DNA of 64,000 nucleotides from positions 125,148 to 189,147 of the forward strand of contig JAJQDI010000016.1 in assembly GCA_021202275.1 (NCBI GenBank). Direction: 5' to 3'. The notes under the pieces were generated by a model. It did no database searches, had not been told where the DNA came from, and was given only the letters and a program-made list of their open reading frames with translations. Shown here one piece after another: positions 42,410 to 51,166 of this stretch. Numbering within the stretch: the stretch's first letter is position 1; each line of letters starts with the position of its first letter. A program made the translations under genes and the position numbers. This DNA is from Bacteroides sp. Its GTDB lineage: Bacteria > Bacteroidota > Bacteroidia > Bacteroidales > Bacteroidaceae.

Positions 42410-45322
42410 TTATTCATCAAAAAAGCGCAAAACGGAGGCCATCACCGTGGCACGGTCGTTTTCGGAGAGGATGCTCTCCAGCGGGAATCCCAGGACGAAG
42501 GTGCGATAGGCTCCCTTGTAGGCGATGCCCGCGCTCTCTCCGCCGGGCACGTAGGCGAAGGCGGAGAATGCTGGTTCTACAGGCACGATGCAATCCGCAG
42601 TGGTCACCGGATAGAAGGTCTCGTTGGGATAGCGGGGTATCTGCAACAGACGCCCCAGTCCCTGTATGTGCTGTACAGACTTGTCGGTGACGGAACGCTG
42701 ATAGCCGTACTTCAGTACCTGGGCGGTGAACTCGCGGTCTCCGTGAGACACAAACATATCACTGCCTACATAGGCCCCGCTTACCAACAGGTTGCCGCCC
42801 GACTGGCAATAGGCGGTAAGGATGCGTTGCAGCGGGGTAGAGAACGTCTTGTAATAAGGCGTAGGGAACAACTCAGATACGGGATCTTCTTTCTGAAGTC
42901 CCAGGATCAGATCCACTACGTGGTACGCTTCGGCACGTACCTGCCCCTCTTCCAGGCTTTTCAGGCTACAGGAGACAAAGCTGTAATACCCCGCGGCCTG
43001 TATGGCTTTGCCATGGACAAACGGGTAGTCAAAGGTATTACCTGCCATCTTCAGTCCTTCCAGTTCGCTGCCGCTGTATCCCAGGGCAGACGCTCCCTCT
43101 TTGCCTGCCTGTCGGCGGTCGAAGACGATCTGTGCCCCTCCGTAGGCGATGGAATAGAGGTAGGGCACCCCGGGGTCGCTGTGCAGGTCGAATCCGGCCT
43201 CCTGCGCGGAGTCTATCACCGCCGGGCCGCTCAGCCTTTCGAAGCCATTCACAATCAGTACCGTGCCGCGCTCCTGCCGGGCCTTATAGGCTGCCAGGGT
43301 CTCGGAAGGGAAACTCTCTCCGCCGCGGTTGACGGCGGTGACGCGGAACGAGTAGACGATGCCCGGCTCTATAGTGGCGGTGTAGGATGGCTCCTTCACC
43401 CACACGCCGTTGTCGAACCCGCCGTAGCCCACGCGTGTATACACGATGTATCCGTCGGGTTGCGCGGATGGTTCCTGACTATCTGTCTGCGGTTGCCAGG
43501 AGAGCTCTACCGTATTCTTTTTCCGGCCGAAGCGCGTAGCAAAGTGGGTTACCGGCAGGGGCTGTATCACGTAGTCGTCCTGATGCTGGGTAGCTATGTA
43601 GCGCACGATGGATTTGTACAGGGAACGTCCGGCAGTGAATTTGAAGTGAGGGTCGTGCCCCAATCGCATATCGGCGAAGTTCTGGTGCGAGAGGAGTTCG
43701 ATGAGCGTGGAAGGCATAGCCGGGATGCGGCTCTCCCCGTAGTTGCGGTCCCATATGCTCCGGCGTGTCCAGCTCCTGTCGGTAAGGCGGATGTCCTGTT
43801 GCAGCCCGGACAGGATCAGGTCGGTGAGGTCTCGTGAGGTATACCGGGAGATGCCGGTTGCCAGCCGTTCGTGGTTGAACTGTGTGGTATAGATCCCCAA
43901 TGTGCCGATAAACCCGTCGTTCCGGCTGTAGCCCGCGTCGGTATGCAGTCCCATGCTCATCTCGAACGGTATGCCCAGTCCCCTGGCATCCGGGTTGAAG
44001 GGCGATCCTCCGGACAGGTGGTTGATCGTATTTCCCCGGCTGCTGATGTCGTCTGCGTAGTCGTTCGTCCCTCTCCGCGGACTATACACCTCGTAGGGCA
44101 TCCCCGCCCACTGGGCCGAGTAGCGTGCAGCCTCTAAGTAGCGCGGCAGGCCACTGACGGTGCCTCCGCGGGCGATGTTGCCCATGCCCCCTCCGAAGCG
44201 TACGGCATCGGCACTGACCACCCCTTTCTCGCGGCTCTCGTTGCTCAGGATCACCATGTTGTAGTCTTTCTGTCCCCGGTCGAACTCAAATGTACCCAGG
44301 TAGACCCACGTGCCTCCGCCCATCTGTTGGTTCACCCGGAACTCCGTGACACCTCCGTTGTGGAAAACCAGGTATCTGGCATCGCTCACGCTCTGTGGCA
44401 AGGTCTGGTAAGATACATAAACCGCATATTCTCCCTTTTCCGGGAGGTCCGGTACCCACTGGGCAAAGGCACGGTTTTTCCTGCGTTCGGTAGGGATGAC
44501 GCGCGCGCTGCCCATCCGGAAAGGATTCTCTCCGTCTTGATACACCCGCTGCGTCTGTGCGAAGCCTGCTCCCGGTGCTGTAGACCAGCGCGATCTGCGG
44601 CTATCCACTTCGATGTAGCTGGCCCCTGTCGGGAAACGATCGTTGTCTACGATCACCTCCTGCTTCTGCGTATCCCGTTCGCGCGGGGTGTAGACCACTG
44701 CCCCGGCATTCTCCAGTATCGGGATCAGATAAGGGAGGATGAAGGATTGGGTAAACAGGTCTTCGGTGGTGCAGAACAGGCGGGGACGCTGCCACATCCA
44801 TTCCTGTTTCTCGTTCTGGTAGTAGCGGCCGTGGCTTTGCCAGAGAGCGATGTGGCATCCTTCCAGCCCCCGGCTGATGCTGTAGGGGCGGGATTGGTTG
44901 CTGACCCAGGGATTGGTTTTGCGGGATCTGACGGAGGTGAACAGCCGGTCTTTGTCGGCCCGGCCTTCCCGGTAATAATTGGGTATCAGGTCTTCTATGG
45001 CTCTGCCTCCGCTGCGGATCTGTATGTGGTAGAAGCACACCGGTCCGGGAAGCTGCTCAGAGAGGGTGGTATAGATAGACTTTACTTCTTCCGGGCGGAA
45101 AGGCTGATAGGCGAATGCCGGACTGGCATATACCGTTAGTTCTCTTTTCGTGTGATCCAGTCGCATACTGTCCAGGTCACATGCGCCGATATCCACCACA
45201 GGGTGAGTATATGTCCGGAAAAACTCCCGGAGCCGTTGTTCGGTAGTGCGATCCGGGTCTTGCGCGTGAAGAATGTCTGGGAGGAGGAGTGCCAGCAGGC
45301 TATACAGAAAGAGTCGTTTCAT
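42410..45322 (-). CDS. Exported amidase-like protein with golvesin-like and FN3 domains
   Basis: A 970-residue secreted protein (signal MKRLFLYSLLALLLPDILHA). Around residues 170-570 it has amidase_3-like pieces: HIALWQSHGRYYQNEKQEW, GLHTDAGYSRNDG and STLIELLSHQNFADMRLG. Inserted at about 240-380 is a golvesin-C/xanthan-lyase-type domain (GEYAVYVSYQTLPQSVSDAR). At about 600-690 lies an FN3-like domain (TVELSWQPQTD ... YSFRVTAVNRGGESFPSET), and then a C-terminal domain. Homologues are labelled xanthan lyase or N-acetylmuramoyl-L-alanine amidase; peptidoglycan or polysaccharide cleavage is likely, exact substrate unknown. Confidence 0.82.
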   Translation of the reverse strand: MKRLFLYSLLALLLPDILHAQDPDRTTEQRLREFFRTYTHPVVDIGACDLDSMRLDHTKRELTVYASPAFAYQPFRPEEVKSIYTTLSEQLPGPVCFYHIQIRSGGRAIEDLIPNYYREGRADKDRLFTSVRSRKTNPWVSNQSRPYSISRGLEGCHIALWQSHGRYYQNEKQEWMWQRPRLFCTTEDLFTQSFILPYLIPILENAGAVVYTPRERDTQKQEVIVDNDRFPTGASYIEVDSRRSRWSTAPGAGFAQTQRVYQDGENPFRMGSARVIPTERRKNRAFAQWVPDLPEKGEYAVYVSYQTLPQSVSDARYLVFHNGGVTEFRVNQQMGGGTWVYLGTFEFDRGQKDYNMVILSNESREKGVVSADAVRFGGGMGNIARGGTVSGLPRYLEAARYSAQWAGMPYEVYSPRRGTNDYADDISSRGNTINHLSGGSPFNPDARGLGIPFEMSMGLHTDAGYSRNDGFIGTLGIYTTQFNHERLATGISRYTSRDLTDLILSGLQQDIRLTDRSWTRRSIWDRNYGESRIPAMPSTLIELLSHQNFADMRLGHDPHFKFTAGRSLYKSIVRYIATQHQDDYVIQPLPVTHFATRFGRKKNTVELSWQPQTDSQEPSAQPDGYIVYTRVGYGGFDNGVWVKEPSYTATIEPGIVYSFRVTAVNRGGESFPSETLAAYKARQERGTVLIVNGFERLSGPAVIDSAQEAGFDLHSDPGVPYLYSIAYGGAQIVFDRRQAGKEGASALGYSGSELEGLKMAGNTFDYPFVHGKAIQAAGYYSFVSCSLKSLEEGQVRAEAYHVVDLILGLQKEDPVSELFPTPYYKTFSTPLQRILTAYCQSGGNLLVSGAYVGSDMFVSHGDREFTAQVLKYGYQRSVTDKSVQHIQGLGRLLQIPRYPNETFYPVTTADCIVPVEPAFSAFAYVPGGESAGIAYKGAYRTFVLGFPLESILSENDRATVMASVLRFFDE

Positions 45323-45589
45323 GGTTGTATGTTATTTACAGCATAGGGGACGCGCTCTGGTATCATTGAAGTACACTTCGCTCTGCGTCCGGTTTTTACA
45401 AGAGCCGGTGCAAAGCTAAAAGTTCCTCTGGTAAAAATGAAATGACAAGTGTTAATTCTCACTGAACCCGGGAAAACTTCGCGCGAAGAGTCTGAGAGGT
45501 ATGTCCCGGAGGAGCAGCGTGGAAAAAGAAAGGGAATAGGAGACTGTCTGTTGGCGAGGACTATGTTCGGGTACATAAAAAAGGGGATG

Positions 45590-46290
45590 TATCCCCAGTA
45601 AATTTACTGTGAAAGGTTGGTGCGATGGGTAGGCCGGCAAGTGTGGAAAACTGGGAGGTGAACCCACGGTCAGCGAAGCGAAATACCGCGGGTGAAATCC
45701 GTGGTAACAGAACATGTTTTTGCACGAATCCTGCAAGGCATATCCATCCGGCTAAGAGATCAATCGTTTTTGTATGTCCTGTTTTTCAGTGGCCGGATCT
45801 ATACCAACCAGATCCTGCGTTCTCTTTCAGGCTGTTGTTACATCCTATCTCAGGCTGATTCTGTGTCCCACTTCAGTATGTTCTCTGTGTTCCACCTCAT
45901 CCTGATTCTGCCTTTCCTTTTAGCCTGTTTTCTGAGTTCCCCGAAGGGGATAGAGCATTAGCCCGGGGTTGCCTTTGGAGAGCGGAACGAAAGTGAAGCA
46001 AGCCAAAGCTACCCCGGGTAAAGATATCTCTTTTCTTCAACCTTGCAAAGGTTGCATATAGGAGACTTTATCGTCTGATAGCTGCAACCTCTTCAAGGTT
46101 GACCGGGATGTGCGCTTCGCACCCCAGGGATTCGCTGCACGTTGTTTCACTGGCGTTCCACAACCTTTCACTCATCCGCTGGGCTACTGATGGATCCCCT
46201 TCGGGGAATAGAGAAAGGATTGGTCTCAATAAACTGGGCTACTGCTATATCCCCTCGTATGTTTGTGTCACGGAAACGAAAGTAATACTA
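45590..46290. repeat. Intergenic stretch of Bacteroidota-type GC-clamp repeats, no gene
   Basis: Short inverted units follow one another: CCGCGGGTGAAATCCGTGG, CCCCGAAGGGGATAGAGCAT, TAGCCCGGGGTTGCCTTTGG with GCTACCCCGGGTAAAG, CAACCTTGCAAAGGTTG, CAACCTCTTCAAGGTTG and GATCCCCTTCGGGGAATAG. They look like a series of hairpins typical of RAYT/REP-like intergenic DNA. The short frames in it are not convincing genes. Confidence 0.5.
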
Positions 46291-46467
46291 CCTTTGCAAA
46301 AAGTATCACAACCGGAAAGAATACAGAGCATCCATTCCTTCGGGAAACGCAGTTACTTTATAAAGATACAACCGGACTTTGGACACTCCCTCTTCGGGTA
46401 CTCCCTTTTCCCGCGGATCGGACTACAGGATGGGGATGGCTCTCCGGCCAACAGACCGGAGTTACGG

Positions 46468-46899
46468 TCAGATTTCTATATCTATCAGGAAAGTGATTTT
46501 CAGGATGCCTCCTTCGAGGATATCCGATTCTTCTACCACCAATTCTTTTGTGTACTTAAGGCCGCTAACCTTGAAGAGTTCCACACTGGCTTTTATGGTA
46601 TCTCCGGCTTTGACATACACAGGTTCGGAATGATCTTGCGGACATAGATATTCCACTGAGATCTCTTCTCCCGCTGCATATTGGTGGTAGACCTCCACCC
46701 CGATCAGTCCTAAAGGAATCAGGGTACAGGGAGAGATCTCAACACCAATGATATCAAGGGTGGCCAGTTGCACATACATTTCTGTGCCTTCGGTAACAGG
46801 TTCCTGACTTTGTGCAGATATACCACAGAGATCGGAGGCATGAAGAGCGGTAGCACCCAACAGAAGGATGCTTACCATAAAAGTTTTCAAATGTTTCAT
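46468..46899 (-). CDS. Small exported protein, paralogue of the next gene
   Basis: A 143-residue protein with a signal peptide (MKHLKTFMVSILLLGATALHA) and a beta-rich body (DIIGVEISPCTLIPLGLIGV, SEPVYVKAGDTIKASVELFK, LVVEESDILEGGILKITFLI). Family unknown. The C-terminal half matches that of the frameshifted neighbour (VQESDIVPGGTAILDVQVLL), so the two are paralogues from a duplication. Confidence 0.75.
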   Translation of the reverse strand: MKHLKTFMVSILLLGATALHASDLCGISAQSQEPVTEGTEMYVQLATLDIIGVEISPCTLIPLGLIGVEVYHQYAAGEEISVEYLCPQDHSEPVYVKAGDTIKASVELFKVSGLKYTKELVVEESDILEGGILKITFLIDIEI

Positions 46900-46982
46900 T
46901 AGGTATGTATTTTAAATGGTGAATAAAAAAGCAGAAGCCGTGCGGGCGTAAACGATCCTCAGCCGGCTGCTGTCTGTGCTGT

Positions 46983-47457
46983 TTACAGTGAAAATCCCAA
47001 CTTATCTTCCAGTTCCGAAGCACTGAGGCTCAGCAATACCTGTACGTCCAGAATAGCAGTACCACCGGGTACAATGTCGCTTTCCTGTACGATGATGTAT
47101 CCTTCGTTGCTCAGCGGAGTCAGCTTGATGGTGATGACGCCTGTCACCACAGTTCCTTCGGAGATCGGGAAGATGTCAGATACACCCTCTTCGCAGCTGT
47201 AGTCGTACACATAGGTAACCGGGTCGTTCGGTTGCTGTACCCGTACTTCGGCATCAAAGAACAGACTCAGTCCGCAATGATCGATCAGTATTCCATCTAC
47301 ATCCAATACATAGATACGCGCGCGCCTGTCCGGAAGCATCTGCCTGTGCTGCGATCTCCTTTTCCGGATGTTCCATAGCAGAAACAGGAGATGTATTCCC
47401 CCAAATCAACAAGACTGCACAGAGAGCAGGTAAGAAAAAAGAATGTAATTTTTTCAT
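46983..47457 (-). pseudogene. Small exported protein, frameshifted at a CG dinucleotide run
   Basis: The ATG at 47457 gives a signal peptide MKKLHSFFLPALCAVLLIWG and EHPEKEIAAQADASGQARA. The homologous body RIYVLDVDGILIDHCGLSLF ... VVTGVITIKLTPLSNEGYI lies in another frame. The switch falls at a (CG)4 run around 47313-47320. One more CG unit would restore a continuous ~158-residue protein related to the 46468 gene. This could be a phase-variable ON/OFF switch or simple decay. Confidence 0.7.
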
Positions 47458-47931
47458 TTGTAGAAACAATTAAATAATTAAACAAAAAGTATATTTTCCA
47501 AATATACGACATAATTTATGAAAACATAATTTTTATATAAAAAAATACAAGAAATAAGTACAATCCGGTATTGTCCGGAGTTGTTTTGTAGCAGATACAT
47601 ACAAAGAGATTGTATCGATTATGAAGGCTTATTTGGTGATTTCCAGGATATTTTTATGGGATTGTATCCATAAAAGATAACGGGAAAGAGATGCCGGGAT
47701 AGTGAATGATTGCATAGATTAAAATGAATCATTTGTTAATGAAATGGCAGTAGTTTATTCCATTTGAGGAAGATGATAATAGTGATTTTTATTTATGTAT
47801 ACGTTGGTTGTTGTCCAATCTTATTTGTATAAGGAAAAACGGGATAGACTTCATTTTTCTGTGTAGATACAGGCGTATGGCTATATCCGGTTTTTTATAC
47901 GCCCGTATGGTTTTCCGTTTATCTTGAGAGA
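47458..47931. other. AT-rich intergenic region, no supported gene
   Basis: AT-rich DNA between the frameshifted gene and the PQQ-propeller gene. I see no convincing ORF, RNA or repeat here. Confidence 0.5.
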
Positions 47932-48987
47932 TTACCGGATGGCATGTATGATCTGCCTGTTATCATTCTCCATACCTCCCTGTTGAACCACGATCATGAT
48001 GCCATTGGGTAGAAGAGCCATACACACAAGTCTGTCGTACCTGCCGAAACGGGGGAAACGGAGTTGTTCGTTTTTCAGAGTGGTGAGCGAGAAGCGTGTC
48101 ACACAATGATGTATGGTATTCAGGTGGTAAATAGATCCGTCCTGATGAAGACCCTCTTCTTCGAAACCCGAGGCTGCGGAAGATATCTGCTGTATGTTCA
48201 GATACTTGTTGCAGGTATAGATACCATTTTTGTCTATAGGATAATACAAAGTATCCGGCCGGAACCAGATCTGCTGTCCGATGTATTGAAATCCTTTTAT
48301 CTGAACCGGCTGCGACTGCCCGTTTTCGGAAAAGAGTGTACTGGATACTTCTCCGGCGGTTTCTGTTACAGGGTCCAGTATGGCGATGGTTCCCTTCTCC
48401 GTACAGAACCAGATGTGCTCTTCCGTAGCTATGGCCTGCTGGTTGTCTTTCATAGCCAGCGGTGTTTCTATGTGGTGGCTGATCTTTCCGGAGGAGATGT
48501 CGATCAGTTGAAAATCCGTTCGGTGGTGTGTGGGTGCGCATGGTGCCCATATATACCCTTTCCGGATCAACAGACCAGACCTCTGGATGCAGGCCGGTAG
48601 TCTGGTCTGCCATTCCGCTTTTCCGGTTGCCCGGTTCATGGCATATATCGTATCGTCTGAATGAAAGATCAACAGGTCTTCGTGTGCGACAAAACCGGAG
48701 TAGAACAGGGGTACGGGGACCGACCATACATTTCTTCCTGTTTCCGGGTCTGTGGCAACGATGCTGCGTTTGTTGCAACCGGAATATAGCAGGCCCTCTT
48801 GTGCTACATACAACGGATGGCTGTAGGCTCCTTTTTCTTCACTTTGCCAACGGATGTTTCCGGTAAGGGTATCTATACCTATGTATTGTCCCTGGCGGTC
48901 ATATCCTACCAAGCGATTCGGCCCGCAGCAGGTCAGAGAGGTGATCTCTGTCCCTGCCGGGAGAAGTACAGCCCCCAGAAACTCCAT
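47932..48987 (-). CDS. PQQ/six-bladed beta-propeller-like protein, N-terminus unclear
   Basis: A 351-residue propeller-like protein with repeated blades of the type YIGIDTLTGNIRWQSEEKGA, IVATDPETGRNVWSVPVPLF and YAMNRATGKAEWQTRLPA, as in PQQ-like repeats. From the ATG at 48987 the frame stays open upstream for ~210 bp without any ATG, GTG or TTG. It encodes CKDTNAGHQSLESTFHKSY and similar, which looks like the front of a mature lipoprotein behind a Cys, so the signal peptide appears lost. A TATATTTG -7 box lies further upstream (about 49220). Confidence 0.7.
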   Translation of the reverse strand: MEFLGAVLLPAGTEITSLTCCGPNRLVGYDRQGQYIGIDTLTGNIRWQSEEKGAYSHPLYVAQEGLLYSGCNKRSIVATDPETGRNVWSVPVPLFYSGFVAHEDLLIFHSDDTIYAMNRATGKAEWQTRLPACIQRSGLLIRKGYIWAPCAPTHHRTDFQLIDISSGKISHHIETPLAMKDNQQAIATEEHIWFCTEKGTIAILDPVTETAGEVSSTLFSENGQSQPVQIKGFQYIGQQIWFRPDTLYYPIDKNGIYTCNKYLNIQQISSAASGFEEEGLHQDGSIYHLNTIHHCVTRFSLTTLKNEQLRFPRFGRYDRLVCMALLPNGIMIVVQQGGMENDNRQIIHAIR

Positions 48988-49229
48988 TTGCCGGGAAGTG
49001 CGTGCCGCCTCGCTGTTTTTTTCCAGGGCTGTAGATGGCCACGTAGGTGTCCGGTGATGACGGTATGGATCCTCTGAAGGTAACCGGGTTATATCTTTTA
49101 TATAGCTTTTGTGAAACGTGGATTCCAGGCTCTGATGTCCCGCGTTTGTGTCTTTGCAGTTTGTGGTTTGTCTTATAACAGTGTCGTTTTTAATTTAGTA
49201 TTATTTTTTACAAATATATGGGGTTTATG

Positions 49230-49921
49230 AACCGGCGGATTCTTTACATAGGAACGTATATGGGAAGAACGATCCCCTGTTGCTCAGGTAGAAACCTTTG
49301 TCTGTTGTAGAGTTTATCTGGAAATCCGGGAGGCAAATCTGGGTAATCCGGGGTGAGCTGCGGGGAGGCTCCGGGTGTTGGACCGGAGGGTTCAAAGATA
49401 GAGATAAAAACCTGAAATACGCTTTTTTACGGATCTGAGTTTAGGACATTGTTCTTGTTAATAGTTTGTTTATAAGGATATTGTGTGTTGAAATGAATGA
49501 GTTTTTGAGACAGGTGCTGTTTGTCGTCTGAGAAAGAGATACATTCGGGAGGTGATCCCGGCTTTTGATCTTTGTTTCTGCGGAAGAGGGGGCGCGATGT
49601 TCGGGATGTGAAACCTACTTCCCGGTACGGGACTCTGCCCTGTTTCTTTCTCTTCCGGAGTTCCGGTTTCTTATTCCCTGCCTGCCTGAAATCGTTTTTT
49701 GTTGAAAGATCTATACATTTATCGCGGGGGCGTATGACATATGAGCTGTTTGGGTGCCGTCGGTATCCGGAACAGTTGTCTGTTTGCGACCGGAAATAAA
49801 GTGGTATGTTCTATGGTGTAAGAAGGTAGACTGCTCACGGGTATCTCCGCTTCTCCCTGTTTGGGCAGGGGATCTCTCTGATTCTTCTGTGCTCTGTGTC
49901 CGCTTTTTCGAATATTAATTG
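49230..49921. other. Intergenic region, no supported gene
   Basis: About 690 bp of mixed composition before ruvX. Short frames exist but none has recognisable protein character. I see no repeats of the families found elsewhere. Confidence 0.45.
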
Positions 49922-49929
49922 TATTTTTG
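49922..49929 (+). promoter_or_regulatory. -7 box of ruvX
   Basis: TATTTTTG matches TAnnTTTG, 19 bp before the ATG at 49948. Confidence 0.5.
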
Positions 49930-49947
49930 CACCTTATTGGAACTTTT

Positions 49948-50370
49948 ATGGGTAGAATACTTGCTATTGATTACGGACGTAAACGGACGGGACTGGCAGT
50001 GACCGATCCTTTGCAATTGATTGCCAACGGTCTCACTACGGTGCCTACCCATACCCTGATGGAATATCTGAAAGGATATACGCAGCGTGAAGAGGTGGAG
50101 CGTATTGTGGTCGGGTTGCCGCGGCAGATGAATCATGAAATGTCGGAAACCATGCAACAGATCGCGCCTTTTGTGCGTTCTTTACAGAAACAGCTGCCTG
50201 ATATTCCGGTGGAATATGTAGACGAACGATTTACCTCCGTCCTGGCACAGCGTGCTATGAGGGAGGCTGGCCTCCGGAAGAAGGACCGTCAGAACAAAGC
50301 GTTGGTAGACGAGATCAGCGCGACCATCATTCTGCAAACTTACCTGGAGAGTAAGAGAGGAGGGAGATGA
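49948..50370 (+). CDS. ruvX: Holliday junction resolvase-like RuvX (YqgF)
   Basis: A 140-residue RNase H-fold protein: GRILAIDYGRKRTGLAVTDP at the N-terminus (first catalytic Asp), the middle VVGLPRQMNHEMSE, VEYVDERFTS (Glu) and the C-terminal DEISATIILQTYLES. YqgF proteins process 16S rRNA 5' ends and may resolve junctions. The ATG at 49948 is used; an upstream TTG at 49927 overlaps the -7 box. Confidence 0.94.
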   Translation: MGRILAIDYGRKRTGLAVTDPLQLIANGLTTVPTHTLMEYLKGYTQREEVERIVVGLPRQMNHEMSETMQQIAPFVRSLQKQLPDIPVEYVDERFTSVLAQRAMREAGLRKKDRQNKALVDEISATIILQTYLESKRGGR

Positions 50371-50502
50371 CCGGGTGCGCGTATGGAGCGTGGCCACGCG
50401 GGAGGTCAGGAGCGTATGCCTTGAGAATTCCGGCATGTTTTTTGTTAGATGGTAGTAGTAAATAATATAAATATAAGTATATAATAAAGCGAACAGAACA
50501 GA

Positions 50503-51057
50503 ATGATATTACCTATTTATACCTACGGGCAGCCGGTCTTGCGTAAAGTGGCCGAAGACATTACACCCGACTATCCCGGGCTGAAGGAGTTGATCACCAA
50601 TATGTTTGAAACCCTCGACAAGGCCGACGGGGTGGGGCTGGCGGCTCCGCAGATTGGCTTGCCGATCCGGGTGGTGGTGATCGACCTGGATGTGCTTTCG
50701 GAAGATCTTCCCGAGTACAAAGATTTCCGCAAAGTATATATCAACGCGCATATTTTAGAGACTTCCGGGGAGATGGAGTCGATGGACGAAGGCTGCCTGA
50801 GCCTACCGGGTATACACGAGCCGGTGAAGCGTCCCGGACGCATCCGCGTGCGCTATATGGATGAAGACTTCAACGAATACGAAGAAGGGGTCGAAGGGTA
50901 TCTGGCACGGGTGATGCAGCACGAATTCGACCATATCGAGGGAAAAATGTTTATCGACCACTTGTCGCCCCTGCGCAAACAGATGATCAAAGGGAAGCTG
51001 GGTGCGATGCTTAAGGGAAAGGTGAACTGCTCGTATAAGGTGCGTACCCTAAAATAA
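50503..51057 (+). CDS. def: Peptide deformylase
   Basis: Removes the N-formyl group from nascent proteins. The 184-residue metalloenzyme has all three motifs: [11 protein letters not shown] (about 44-54), EGCLSLPG (about 94-101) and [15 protein letters not shown] (HExxH, about 141-155). It lies 132 bp after ruvX in the same direction. Confidence 0.97.
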   Translation: MILPIYTYGQPVLRKVAEDITPDYPGLKELITNMFETLDKADGVGLAAPQIGLPIRVVVIDLDVLSEDLPEYKDFRKVYINAHILETSGEMESMDEGCLSLPGIHEPVKRPGRIRVRYMDEDFNEYEEGVEGYLARVMQHEFDHIEGKMFIDHLSPLRKQMIKGKLGAMLKGKVNCSYKVRTLK

Positions 51058-51166
51058 TCAAAAAAAATATAAACTTGTTTTCGTATCCTCCGAAATAGGG
51101 GAAAAGCATTACTTTTGCTTTACATAATTAAAGAGTCTGATAGGCTCTTCATAAGCACCATCACGC

